NCBI GenBank assembly: GCA_017480785.1
Contig: JAFURZ010000010.1
Coordinates: forward strand, 140,317 to 204,316
Direction of reading: 5' to 3'
DNA from: Bacteroidales bacterium
GTDB taxonomy: Bacteria > Bacteroidota > Bacteroidia > Bacteroidales > P3
DNA: 64,000 nucleotides
Numbering within the stretch: position 1 is the first letter of the stretch; every line of letters starts with the position of its first letter. Below are positions 25,940 through 33,441 of this stretch, piece by piece. The notes below the pieces were generated by a model that made no database searches, was not told where the DNA came from, and worked only from the letters and a program-made list of their open reading frames with translations. The position numbers were made by a program, and so were the translations under genes.

Positions 25940-27784
25940 TTATCTAATCAATAGTACGCTTCCCGACCGCTCCTGCAGCCACTCGGGGTGGGCGCGGGTG
26001 CGGAAGCGGACGGTGTAGACGTAGGTGCCCTGCGGGCAGTCGCCGCCGTCCCAGTCGTCGTCGGGTCCCGTCAGGTGGGCCACCAGCACCCCCTGCCGGT
26101 TGTATATCCACACCTCCGACTCCACCACGTCCTGCATCACCGGCCGCCAGCGGTCGTCGGTCTCCAGCTCGGGGGTGAAGACGTTGGGGATGAACACCCG
26201 CGAGCGGTCGTAGCGCGCCACCACCCAGGCCGTGTCGTGGCAGCCCTCACGGCTGACGGCTTCGAGCCCTATCTCCAGCGAGTCGAGGTCGGCAGGGTAG
26301 GTGAGGCTCCATTCGCGTTCGGTGACGCTGATGTCGCCCACCAGCCAGCGGCTGTCGACGTGGTTCAGGCTGATGTCTTTCATGCGTATCTCGCATCCCG
26401 GCTCCTCGACAATCAGCGGGTGCACATAGCAACGTGCCTTGAGGTTGCGCGAGAGCACCTTCAGCCGCAGGCGGCGCAGCGAGTCGCATCCGTGCACCGT
26501 CGTCAGGCGGTGGGTAAAGGTGCCGTCCTCGCAGTAGGAGCTCCCCTCGAAGGGGTAGGGCACGTTCGCACAGGTGCTGTCGGCGATGAGGGTGTCGTAG
26601 ACGGGATAGACCTTCAGCGTCAGGTGCACCGCCGAGTCGCATCCCGCGGCGGTGGTGAGCGTCACCGTGCCGCTCGTGTCGACCAGGTAGGGCCCCACGA
26701 AGTAGTCGTCGCCCTGGCAGATGGTGTCGTCCACGGCGCTCTCCTTGTTGGGGTGGAACACCACCGTGGCCGTCGTGTCGACGGTGTCGCCGCAGGAGGT
26801 AATCACCAGGAAGCGGTATTCCACCGCGCTGTCGGCCTCGACAGCGGCGGGGGCCGCCAGGAGGAAGGTCGAGTCGTCCACCCGTTGCACGACGCCCCCC
26901 TCCATCTCGTAGCGCTCGGGCTTGCAGTCGTCGGGCAGCAAAGAGGGGTCGAGCGCCAGCTCCCACTCGAAGATGTAGCCGTTGTCGACCGAGAAGCCGT
27001 CCACCACCTCGATAAACCAGGTGCCGTTCAGCGGACACCCCTCCAGGCTGGAGAAGTGCTCGTCGGGGTGGTAGAAGTTGCTGTGGGCCGCCACGTTGCT
27101 CGAGTCCACATGCCCGTTGTGGGCGTGCCCCGACCGGTAGATGATGCCGTCGCCCGAGGCATACTGGAAGCCGCTGCCCGTGTTGTTGCTCCAGCAGTAG
27201 TTCCACCCGATGCCGGGTTGGTTGCCGCTGGCCGTCGCCTCGCAGGGCTGCGACGGGTTCTCGTGGTCGTAGGCCTGGCCGAAGAAGTTGCTCTCGTCGA
27301 TGTTGTTGCCCGGAAGCCAGTGGCGCGAGCTCTGCGGTATCACGTTGTCGCACGACGACGTGCCGCTGCCGGCAAAGCGCATCAGGTCGGCCTTCTGCCC
27401 GCTGGGACAGGTGATGTTGATGTAGATGTCGCCGATGAACGAGTGCTCTATCTTCAGCCTCACGTACTTCAAATCCTGTGCCGAGGTCAGCTTCGCCCCG
27501 TCGGCAAAGGCCGTGAACGTCACCGGCGAGCGGTAGGAGCAGCTGCCGTCGCACTCCACCCCGTCGGGCAGGAACACCAGCTCGCTGTGACCCAGCGAGG
27601 CCTCTTGGCGCCCCACCACCACGGTGTTCGACGGCCGTGCCCCGAAGGACACCCGCTGCGTGGAGCCCGCGCACATGTCGCGCTGCAATTGCAGCGACCG
27701 GATGACCACCTGGCACGCCCCGTCGCTCGGCAACAGGCACGCTGCCAACGCGATGAGTAATATTATGTACTTGTCCGTGCGCAT
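25940..27784 (-). CDS. T9SS gliding-type C-terminal domain protein with a P-domain-like region
   Basis: The 614-residue exported protein begins MRTDKYIILLIALAACLLPS. Residues about 90-260 resemble the proprotein-convertase P domain (VRLKIEHSFIGDIYINITCPSG and, later, GTWFIEVVDGFSVDNGYIFEWEL). The middle has repeats of the type CQGDDYFVGPYLVDTSGTVTLT. The end, VFIPNVFTPELETDDRW, EVWIYNRQG and CPQGTYVYTVRFR, is the CHU_C/type B sorting domain of gliding-motility-associated proteins. ATG at 27784 is used; a longer in-frame reading starts at TTG. It stands alone between dapD and a divergent gap. Confidence 0.88.
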   Translation of the reverse strand: MRTDKYIILLIALAACLLPSDGACQVVIRSLQLQRDMCAGSTQRVSFGARPSNTVVVGRQEASLGHSELVFLPDGVECDGSCSYRSPVTFTAFADGAKLTSAQDLKYVRLKIEHSFIGDIYINITCPSGQKADLMRFAGSGTSSCDNVIPQSSRHWLPGNNIDESNFFGQAYDHENPSQPCEATASGNQPGIGWNYCWSNNTGSGFQYASGDGIIYRSGHAHNGHVDSSNVAAHSNFYHPDEHFSSLEGCPLNGTWFIEVVDGFSVDNGYIFEWELALDPSLLPDDCKPERYEMEGGVVQRVDDSTFLLAAPAAVEADSAVEYRFLVITSCGDTVDTTATVVFHPNKESAVDDTICQGDDYFVGPYLVDTSGTVTLTTAAGCDSAVHLTLKVYPVYDTLIADSTCANVPYPFEGSSYCEDGTFTHRLTTVHGCDSLRRLRLKVLSRNLKARCYVHPLIVEEPGCEIRMKDISLNHVDSRWLVGDISVTEREWSLTYPADLDSLEIGLEAVSREGCHDTAWVVARYDRSRVFIPNVFTPELETDDRWRPVMQDVVESEVWIYNRQGVLVAHLTGPDDDWDGGDCPQGTYVYTVRFRTRAHPEWLQERSGSVLLIR

Positions 27785-27796
27785 GAATACAAAGTG

Positions 27797-27804
27797 CAAA
27801 GATA
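27797..27804 (-). promoter_or_regulatory. -7 box very close to the T9SS gene start
   Basis: TATCTTTG on the minus strand matches TAnnTTTG but lies only 12 nt before ATG 27784, implying a leader of a few nucleotides or a later start. Confidence 0.5.
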
Positions 27805-27878
27805 CGAAATAAATCCGAATATGGAGGAAAATATCATTCCGTCACTTTAATCACCACTGTGTTTCAGCTGTTTACCCC

Positions 27879-27938
27879 CTGTTCTTTTACTTTTCTAAAA
27901 GAACAGTAAAGAAACAGCAAGGAAACGGCAAAGAGACA
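27879..27938. repeat. CTGTTCTT-family inverted repeat, copy at 27.9 kb
   Basis: Identical for about 29 bases to the copies at 781 and 46685 (CTGTTCTTTTACTTTTCT, then AAAAGAACAG), followed by drifting units GTAAAGAAACAG, CAAGGAAACGG and CAAAGAGACAGG. It lies in the 349-bp divergent gap before ftcD. Confidence 0.85.
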
Positions 27939-27985
27939 GGGGCAGATAACCTGCTGTGTTTCACTCTCAATAACCCCATGCTGCC

Positions 27986-28040
27986 GTGTGGGGAGGGGAA
28001 GCCACGTAGTGGCGACAGACAATAGCCGTGGGCGAGGGGC
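27986..28040. repeat. REP-like sequence with short hairpins
   Basis: Reads GGAAGCCACGTAGTGGCGAC and ACAATAGCCGTGGGCGAGGG; CCAC(GTA)GTGG is a small perfect hairpin. It resembles dispersed REP-type units seen in other bacterial genomes, but only one copy is in the window. Confidence 0.4.
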
Positions 28041-28080
28041 TAATACGATGCCTATTCATTGGAAATTGACGGCTTTTTTA

Positions 28081-28110
28081 TTGTAGTATTGAAAATAATT
28101 CGTATCTTTG
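28081..28110 (+). promoter_or_regulatory. Consensus promoter of ftcD
   Basis: TTG at 28081-28083, 19 nt spacing and TATCTTTG at 28103-28110. The leader to ATG 28134 would be about 18 nt. Confidence 0.8.
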
Positions 28111-28133
28111 CAGCAGTTTAATTCTATAGCACT

Positions 28134-29831
28134 ATGAAGCAACTTATTGAATGCGTGCCCAATATCAGTGAAGGCCGCAACATGGATATCATCAATCAGG
28201 TCACTGCCGAGATTGAGAAGGTGGAGGGTGTGAAACTGCTCGATGTGGACCCCGGCCAGACCACCAACCGCACCGTCATCACCTTTGTGGGTGAGCCCGA
28301 GCCGGTGCTCGAAGCCGCCTACCAGGTGGTGAAGAAGGCCGCCGAGCTTATCGACATGACGCAGCACCACGGCGCCCACCCGCGTCAGGGTGCCACCGAC
28401 GTGTGCCCCCTCATCCCCGTGAGCAACATCACGATGGACGAGGTGGTCGAGTATGCCCACCGCCTCGGCAAGCGCCTGGGCGACGAGCTGCAGATTCCCA
28501 TCTACTGCTACGAGAACGCCGCCTTCCTGCCCGAGCGCCGCAACCTGGCCTACTGCCGCACCGGCGAGTACGAGAGCCTCAGCTCCCGCCTCGGCACCGA
28601 GCAGTGGAAGCCCGACTTCGGACCCAACGCGTGGAACGACCACACCGCCCGCACCGGCGCCACCCAGGTGGGAGCCCGCGACTTCCTCGTGGCCATCAAC
28701 TACAACCTCAACACCACCTCCACGCGCCGCGCCAACGCCATCGCCTTCGACGTGCGCGAGAAGGGGCGTCCCGCCCGCGAGGGTGGCAAGCCCAGCGGCA
28801 AGCCCCTCAAGGACGAGAACGGCAAGCCCGTGATGATTCCCGGCACCCTGAAGGGTACCAAGGCCATCGGCTGGTACATCGAGGACTACGGCATCGCCCA
28901 GGTGTCGATGAACATCACCTCCATCAAGGTGGCCCCTGTGCACCTGTGCTTCGACGAGGTGTGCCGCTGCGCCCAGAACCGCGGCCTGCGCGTCACCGGG
29001 TGCGAGATTGTGGGCCTCATCCCCAAGAGCGTCCTCATCGACGCCGGAAAGTACTACCTGCAGAAACAGCAGCGCAGCCTCGGCGTGAGCGAGGAGGAAA
29101 TCATGAAGGTGGCCATCAAGAGCATGGGGCTCGACGACCTGAAGCCTTTCGACCCCAAGGAGAAGGTGATTGAATACCTCATCGAGGACCACTCGAAGAA
29201 GAAGCTGGTCGACCTCACCTGCCGCGGCTTCTGCGACGAGACGGCCAGTGAGAGCCCCGCCCCCGGCGGCGGAAGCGTCAGCGCCTACATGGGCGCCCTG
29301 GCCGCCAGCCTCGGCACCATGGTGGCCAACCTCACCGGCGGCAAGGCCGCCTACGACGACGAGTGGGAGAAGTTCAGCGACGTGGCTGTCAAGGGACAGG
29401 CCCTGAAGGAGGAGCTGCTGCACCTCGTCGACGAGGACACCGCCGCCTTCAACAAGATTATGGATGCCTTCGGCCTGCCCAAGAAGACCGACGAGGAGAA
29501 AGCCGCCCGCAGCGCCGCCATCCAGGAGGCCACGCGCTTCGCCACCGAGGTGCCTTTCCGCACCATGCAGCGCTCGCTCGAGTGCTTCGAGGTGTGCCGC
29601 GCCATGGTGGAGTGGGGTAACCCCAACTCGGTGACCGACGGTGGCGTGGGCAGCCTCGCTGCCCGTGCAGCCGTCATGGGAGCCCACCTCAACGTGAAGA
29701 TTAACGCCTCCTCGCTCAAGGACGAAGCCTTCAAGGCCGACATCCTGGCCCGCGCCCAGGCCATCGAGGACGAGGCCGTCCGCCAGGAGCAGGAAATCCT
29801 GAAGATAGTAAATGAAAAGATTGGACTGTAA
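28134..29831 (+). CDS. ftcD: Bifunctional glutamate formimidoyltransferase / formimidoyl-THF cyclodeaminase
   Basis: The 565-residue fused enzyme takes the formimino group from formiminoglutamate to tetrahydrofolate and then releases ammonia, ending histidine degradation. Residues 1-300 are the transferase (ECVPNISEGRNMDIIN; HHGAHPRQGATDVCPLIPV with the catalytic His; RDFLVAINYNLNT). Residues about 360-560 are the helical cyclodeaminase (FCDETASESPAPGGGSVSA). The same domain order occurs in mammalian FTCD and in Bacteroidota. No other hut genes are nearby. Confidence 0.96.
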   Translation: MKQLIECVPNISEGRNMDIINQVTAEIEKVEGVKLLDVDPGQTTNRTVITFVGEPEPVLEAAYQVVKKAAELIDMTQHHGAHPRQGATDVCPLIPVSNITMDEVVEYAHRLGKRLGDELQIPIYCYENAAFLPERRNLAYCRTGEYESLSSRLGTEQWKPDFGPNAWNDHTARTGATQVGARDFLVAINYNLNTTSTRRANAIAFDVREKGRPAREGGKPSGKPLKDENGKPVMIPGTLKGTKAIGWYIEDYGIAQVSMNITSIKVAPVHLCFDEVCRCAQNRGLRVTGCEIVGLIPKSVLIDAGKYYLQKQQRSLGVSEEEIMKVAIKSMGLDDLKPFDPKEKVIEYLIEDHSKKKLVDLTCRGFCDETASESPAPGGGSVSAYMGALAASLGTMVANLTGGKAAYDDEWEKFSDVAVKGQALKEELLHLVDEDTAAFNKIMDAFGLPKKTDEEKAARSAAIQEATRFATEVPFRTMQRSLECFEVCRAMVEWGNPNSVTDGGVGSLAARAAVMGAHLNVKINASSLKDEAFKADILARAQAIEDEAVRQEQEILKIVNEKIGL

Positions 29832-29832
29832 T

Positions 29833-29955
29833 ATGAAAAAGAAAGCATTAACCCTTATCGCCGTTGTGGTTTTGACGCTGGTCGCCAGCGCCTGCACCCA
29901 CCACACCTGCCCCGCCTACCGCGGCAGCACGGCCATGGCCGAAGTGGTCGAGTAA
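29833..29955 (+). CDS. 40-residue lipoprotein
   Basis: ATG at 29833 is one base after the ftcD stop. The 40-residue reading starts MKKKALTLIAVVVLTLVASAC (lipobox ASAC, Cys 21) and continues THHTCPAYRGSTAMAEVVE. The mature part has only 20 residues with one further Cys. Small lipoproteins with a CPAY-type motif occur in other Bacteroidota (from memory), so this is likely real despite its size. A terminator follows directly. Role unknown. Confidence 0.7.
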   Translation: MKKKALTLIAVVVLTLVASACTHHTCPAYRGSTAMAEVVE

Positions 29956-29977
29956 CCACCCCCTCCGGGTAAAACAG

Positions 29978-30022
29978 AAAACCCTGCATGGAGAAGTGAA
30001 ACGCTTTTCCATGTAGGGTTTT
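29978..30022 (+). terminator. Terminator of ftcD and the small lipoprotein
   Basis: AAAACCCTGCATGGAGAAG pairs with CTTTTCCATGTAGGGTTTT around a short loop; two weak mismatches; T-rich 3' side. Confidence 0.8.
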
Positions 30023-30025
30023 GTC

Positions 30026-30057
30026 ATTTGTGCCACCATTGTCTCTGTGGCACAAAT
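30026..30057. terminator. Hairpin between convergent genes
   Basis: ATTTGTGCCAC (30026-30036) and GTGGCACAAAT (30047-30057) form a perfect 11-bp stem, 17 bp beyond the stop of the leftward lipoprotein gene at 30074. Confidence 0.6.
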
Positions 30058-30073
30058 CCTACACTGACATACC

Positions 30074-30502
30074 TTACTGCTGCTTGGCAAGCGTGTAGGT
30101 CTCGCCCAGCAGGTGCAGCGTGAGCGTTGTGCCGTTGATGCTGAAGGTGGCAGTGCCGACGTTTTGCTGAGAGGCAATGTCATTCAAAGTAATTGTGCCG
30201 TTACCTGCGGAATAGGTATAGGCACCGCCATAGATTTCGTAGGTCTGTTCACCACCGGTGCAATAAGTGTGATTAACGGTGGCCATACCCATGTCGAATC
30301 CCACGCCGACATAAATGTAGCCGTCCTGGCTGTTGGTACCGACGGTGTAGAGCCAGCTGGTGCCGTTCAGGCTGGTGGTTTCCGTGTTGCCGCCGCCATT
30401 GTTGTTACCGCCGCCGTTGTCGGTTGTGTTGTCTTTCTCGCCGCAGGCGACCATCGCTGTCATCGCGAATGCGACCATCAGGATTGAAAATACTTTCTTC
30501 AT
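30074..30502 (-). CDS. Lipoprotein with Gly/Asn-rich linker
   Basis: The 142-residue product starts MKKVFSILMVAFAMTAMVAC (lipobox MVAC) and has a flexible NGGGNNNGGGN linker (about 29-39). The C-terminal domain (about 45-142) is beta-rich (LNGTSWLYTVGT, ATFSINGTTLTLHLLGETYTL), resembling lipocalin-like domains of Bacteroidota lipoproteins. The leader and linker nearly repeat those of the next gene upstream, while the C-terminal domains are unrelated. Function unknown. Confidence 0.75.
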   Translation of the reverse strand: MKKVFSILMVAFAMTAMVACGEKDNTTDNGGGNNNGGGNTETTSLNGTSWLYTVGTNSQDGYIYVGVGFDMGMATVNHTYCTGGEQTYEIYGGAYTYSAGNGTITLNDIASQQNVGTATFSINGTTLTLHLLGETYTLAKQQ

Positions 30503-30532
30503 GGTGATTTGTGTTTTATGGGTTTTAAATAA

Positions 30533-31081
30533 TTATTGGTTTTGCACAAGGCAGACGGAGCACTTTGAATTGCTGAGAGTCGTGCATTCTCGAATACCCG
30601 GCGTGTTGCCTGCAACGACGTGTGCTATCCATGCATGTTCATCGGAATAATCTGTCATGGTTTTTGTCCAATAATTACCTTCATCTCCCACATCTGAAGC
30701 CTGATCGGTCATCCATTCGCCCGGGAGCGGAATAACGATAACATTTTCGTTGGGACCCGTAACCTTCATGTCAAACCCACCTTCAATAGGAAGCCATCTA
30801 AATGTGCAGTTAGCAATCAACTCCTCCCACTGCTCTTTTGTTGGCATATTGTCGCCAAATTTCTGCATGGCCTCGGCATAAGTGTAAAACCCGTCCTCGA
30901 CCCCATTTTTCCACAAGGTGCCGCTCGGCAAACCCAAATCCACGTAAGTGGCGGAATTGCCACCGCCGTTACCTCCACCATTGTTTCCACCGCCATTGTC
31001 GGTGCCTTCGTTCTTGTCGCCGCAGGCGACCATCGCTGTCATCGCGAATGCGACCAACAGAATTGAAATTACTTTTTTCAT
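30533..31081 (-). CDS. Lipoprotein with FISUMP-like domain
   Basis: The 182-residue product shares the leader MKKVISILLVAFAMTAMVAC and a Gly/Asn linker with the downstream lipoprotein. The domain after residue 45 begins YVDLGLPSGTLWKNG and contains MPTKEQWEELIANCTF, which matches Fibrobacter major paralogous (FISUMP) domains found in many Bacteroidota surface lipoproteins. The C-terminal half is atypical (GGFDMKVTGPNENVIVIPLPG). Role unknown. Spacing to the following lipoprotein gene is 30 nt. Confidence 0.75.
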   Translation of the reverse strand: MKKVISILLVAFAMTAMVACGDKNEGTDNGGGNNGGGNGGGNSATYVDLGLPSGTLWKNGVEDGFYTYAEAMQKFGDNMPTKEQWEELIANCTFRWLPIEGGFDMKVTGPNENVIVIPLPGEWMTDQASDVGDEGNYWTKTMTDYSDEHAWIAHVVAGNTPGIRECTTLSNSKCSVCLVQNQ

Positions 31082-31116
31082 CTTGATAAAAAATTTAAAT
31101 GATAAACAAAAAGCCC

Positions 31117-31183
31117 CGGACGGATGCCATGCTGTTCCGAACGCGACCGTAGTGGAGCGAACGGAACAACTCGGAATCGTCCG
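31117..31183. repeat. Nested inverted repeat upstream of the FISUMP lipoprotein
   Basis: Outer arms CGGACG/CGTCCG (31117-31122, 31178-31183) enclose inner arms GTTCCG/CGGAAC (31134-31139, 31162-31167). It may be an RNA structure or a dispersed repeat; a single copy is seen. Confidence 0.45.
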
Positions 31184-31285
31184 AGGCCGTGAATTCTTCG
31201 GTAAGTAAGCGTCTTTCCCGCCGGCTACATCTTGCAGGGGGGGGTAAAAATCAGCGGGTTATGAGTGTCTATTGCCATCATTGTA

Positions 31286-31564
31286 CTACATTCCGAACAA
31301 ATCGGCGTGTGTGCCGGTACGCATCAACACGAGCTGCAACATAAGGTCGTCTTTGCGGTACATCAACAGCCAGTTGGGTTGGATGTGGCACTCACGGAAG
31401 CCGCGGAACTCGCCTTTCAGCGCATGGTCTTTGTTGGCGGCTGGCAAAGGTTGGTCGGTGGCAAGAAGCTTAATGACCTCATTAAGCTTCTCCTCGGGAA
31501 GTTTGCGGCGGAGAGCCAATTTTAGGTCGCGCTTGTACTGCGACGTAAAGACAATCTGCCTCAT
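31286..31564 (-). CDS. YafQ-family type II toxin (mRNA interferase)
   Basis: The 92-residue protein has the YafQ/RelE fold with FRGFRECHIQPNWLLMYR and VLMRTGTHADLFG, including His residues typical of YafQ active sites. Such toxins cut mRNA on the ribosome and are neutralised by a small partner. The start overlaps the antitoxin stop by 4 nt. It is convergent to nothing nearby and lies between lipoproteins and prfB. Confidence 0.88.
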   Translation of the reverse strand: MRQIVFTSQYKRDLKLALRRKLPEEKLNEVIKLLATDQPLPAANKDHALKGEFRGFRECHIQPNWLLMYRKDDLMLQLVLMRTGTHADLFGM

Positions 31565-31752
31565 GCGTGTATCTTTTTGAGATAGTCCTCAAAGCTGTCG
31601 CACACGGTGACGTTGCCCATTCGGTAGTCGGCGATGGCCTGTATTGTATCGTCGTAGCCCTTTTTTTCCTTTGCGCCAAGGGTGAACAGTACGCCAATCA
31701 GCTGCTTGATAGCGCTGTTGCGCCCGTCGTATTCAAGTGTTATCGTTGCCAT
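31561..31752 (-). CDS. Antitoxin of the YafQ-type pair
   Basis: The 63-residue product starts MATITLEYDGRNSAIKQLIG and ends YLKKIHA. Small size, position directly upstream of the toxin and the 4-nt overlap identify it as the antitoxin. The N-terminal beta strand followed by helices is unlike a full RHH repressor, so autoregulation is uncertain. ATG at 31752 is chosen over TTG at 31758. Confidence 0.8.
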   Translation of the reverse strand: MATITLEYDGRNSAIKQLIGVLFTLGAKEKKGYDDTIQAIADYRMGNVTVCDSFEDYLKKIHA

Positions 31753-31868
31753 AATCAATGTGTGTTTTGTCCTAATAACGCGGCGGATTTGTTTTTATTG
31801 CCCGCGGCACCAAATTTACTACCCCTAGAAGCAAACCACCCTGCACTTTCATCGTGCAGGGACGGAAA

Positions 31869-32981
31869 TCAGCCTTCGGCGCCGAACTCCATGAGGTAGG
31901 CCTTGATGAACTCGTCCAGGTGGCCGTCGAGCACCCCGGCTACGTCGCTGGTCTGGTAGTTGGTGCGGTGGTCCTTCACGCGGCGGTCGTCCATCACATA
32001 GGAGCGTATCTGCGAGCCCCATTCTATCTTCTTCTGGCTGGCCTTGATTTTGTCCTTCTCCTCCATGCGGTGCTTCAGCTCGCGGTCGTAGAGTTGCGAG
32101 CGCAGCAGGCGCATGGCGTTCTCCTTGTTCTTGGGCTGGTCGCGGGTCTCGGTGTTCTCGATGAGTATCTCTTCTTCGACGCCGGTGTAGGGGTCTTTGT
32201 ACTGGTAGCGCAGGCGTACGCCGCTCTCCACCTTGTTCACGTTCTGTCCGCCGGCGCCGCCGCTGCGGAAGGTGTCCCAGCTGAGACGGCTCATGTCGAC
32301 GACCACCTCGATGCTGTCGTCCACGAGCGGGGTGACGCTGACCGAGGTGAAGGATGTCATGCGTTTGCCTTGCGCGTTGAAGGGCGAGACGCGCACCAGG
32401 CGGTGCACGCCGGTCTCGCTCTTCAGGTAGCCATAGGCGAAGTCGCCTTCAATCTGGAGGGTGCAGCTCTTGATGCCGGCACCGTCGCCGTCGAGCGAGT
32501 TGCTGATGACCACCTTGTAGCCGTGGGTCTCGGCGTAGCGTATGTACATGCGCATGAGCATCTCGGCCCAGTCCTGTGCCTCCACGCCGCCGGCGCCGGC
32601 ATTGATGGAGAGCACGGCGTCCAGCCGGTCGCTGTCGTTGCGGAGCATGTTCTTGAACTCCAGCTCTTCCACCTTCTTCAGTGTCAAAGCCACCTGGGCC
32701 TGCAACTCCTCTTCGCTGGCGTCGCCCGCCTCGTAGAATTCGCCCATCACCTCCAGGTCGCCACAGGCGGCATCCACCTCCTTGTAGGCCACCACCCAGC
32801 TCTTCTGCGCGTTGATGCCTTTCACCACCTTCTGTGCCTCCTTGGGGTCGTTCCAGAAGTCGGGGGCTTCGGTCTTCTTCTCTTCCTCGGCTATCCACGC
32901 CTGCTTGGCGTCTATCTCCAGAAAACGTTTCAGCGCTTCCTTGCGCTGAACGAGGTCCTTTATTTGTTCTTGGTTTGTCAT
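31869..32981 (-). CDS. prfB: Peptide chain release factor 2
   Basis: The 370-residue factor reads UGA and UAA stops. It contains the RF2 anticodon tripeptide SPF (VSPFNAQGKR) and the hydrolytic GGQ in FRSGGAGGQNVNKV. The N-terminal region, up to where E. coli carries the UGA frameshift site, is continuous (ALKRFLEIDAKQAWIAEEEKK), so there is no programmed +1 frameshift here. ATG at 32981 is preferred over a GTG 12 nt upstream. The SRP RNA gene lies immediately upstream. Confidence 0.96.
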   Translation of the reverse strand: MTNQEQIKDLVQRKEALKRFLEIDAKQAWIAEEEKKTEAPDFWNDPKEAQKVVKGINAQKSWVVAYKEVDAACGDLEVMGEFYEAGDASEEELQAQVALTLKKVEELEFKNMLRNDSDRLDAVLSINAGAGGVEAQDWAEMLMRMYIRYAETHGYKVVISNSLDGDGAGIKSCTLQIEGDFAYGYLKSETGVHRLVRVSPFNAQGKRMTSFTSVSVTPLVDDSIEVVVDMSRLSWDTFRSGGAGGQNVNKVESGVRLRYQYKDPYTGVEEEILIENTETRDQPKNKENAMRLLRSQLYDRELKHRMEEKDKIKASQKKIEWGSQIRSYVMDDRRVKDHRTNYQTSDVAGVLDGHLDEFIKAYLMEFGAEG

Positions 32982-33000
32982 AGATATATGCACTAAAAAA

Positions 33001-33096
33001 GGGCAAGCTGTTTATATCGCACCGCTACAACCAAACACCCTTGCTGTATTCCTACCCTGGGGGATTCAATGGGAGCTGGTCGTATAAGACTTGCCC
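33001..33096 (-). ncRNA. ffs: Signal recognition particle RNA (small bacterial type)
   Basis: Read on the minus strand from about 33096, the RNA has a closing helix GGGCAAG/CTTGCCC, a CCCCCAGG-GUA-GGAA-UAC-AGCA-AGGG apical hairpin and a GCGGTGCG segment. The GGAA tetraloop with the asymmetric AGCA bulge is the Ffh-binding site (helix 8). Length is about 96 nt. A run of six U follows (33000-32995). It matches the Bacteroidota SRP RNA pattern as I recall it. It targets inner-membrane proteins together with Ffh. Confidence 0.88.
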
Positions 33097-33150
33097 AAAA
33101 CTATTGAAATACAGGTTAATTCCTGTGTTCTCATGTTCTCGTTCAGATTG

Positions 33151-33181
33151 CAAAAATACGAATAATTTCTTACATGACAAA
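33151..33181 (-). promoter_or_regulatory. Consensus promoter of the SRP RNA-prfB unit
   Basis: On the minus strand TTTG (33181-33178), 19 nt, then TATTTTTG (33158-33151). Transcription would start near 33145 and run through the SRP RNA towards prfB. A second box, TAGTTTTG (33103-33096), directly abuts the mature RNA. Confidence 0.8.
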
Positions 33182-33289
33182 TTATTTTTGTGTCGTCCTG
33201 CGAAAATCAGCGTGAAAAAGTGTCGGGAAACAGGGTCTCCGGGGAAGTGGGCGGAGTGGGAAATTCAGGTACATTTATGGGAAAGTTAG

Positions 33290-33376
33290 GTATTATCGTG
33301 GGTCGATTTCAGGCATTTTGCGATTTTGGCCTTATTTTGGAGGGCAACGAACAAAGCGTTCTTTGACATATTGAGT
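33290..33376. other. Sequence resembling a Bacteroidota 16S rRNA leader, without rRNA genes
   Basis: AACAAAGCGTTCTTTGACAT followed by ATTG resembles the conserved leader found upstream of 16S rRNA genes in this phylum, with TTTTG-rich promoter-like sequence before it. No rRNA follows. The rest of the gap between the SRP promoter and priA (33182-33441) shows no gene. Confidence 0.35.
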
Positions 33377-33441
33377 TGAGAGGAGTACAGAGCGGCGCCG
33401 TATATGGTGTGTGCGCCGCCGAAGTAAGGAAAAGAGGCTGG

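Noticed and set aside
32449-33006. Overlapping open frame upstream of prfB as evidence for a programmed frameshift
   Set aside because: The prfB frame is continuous through the expected site and begins with ATG at 32981, so no shift is needed.
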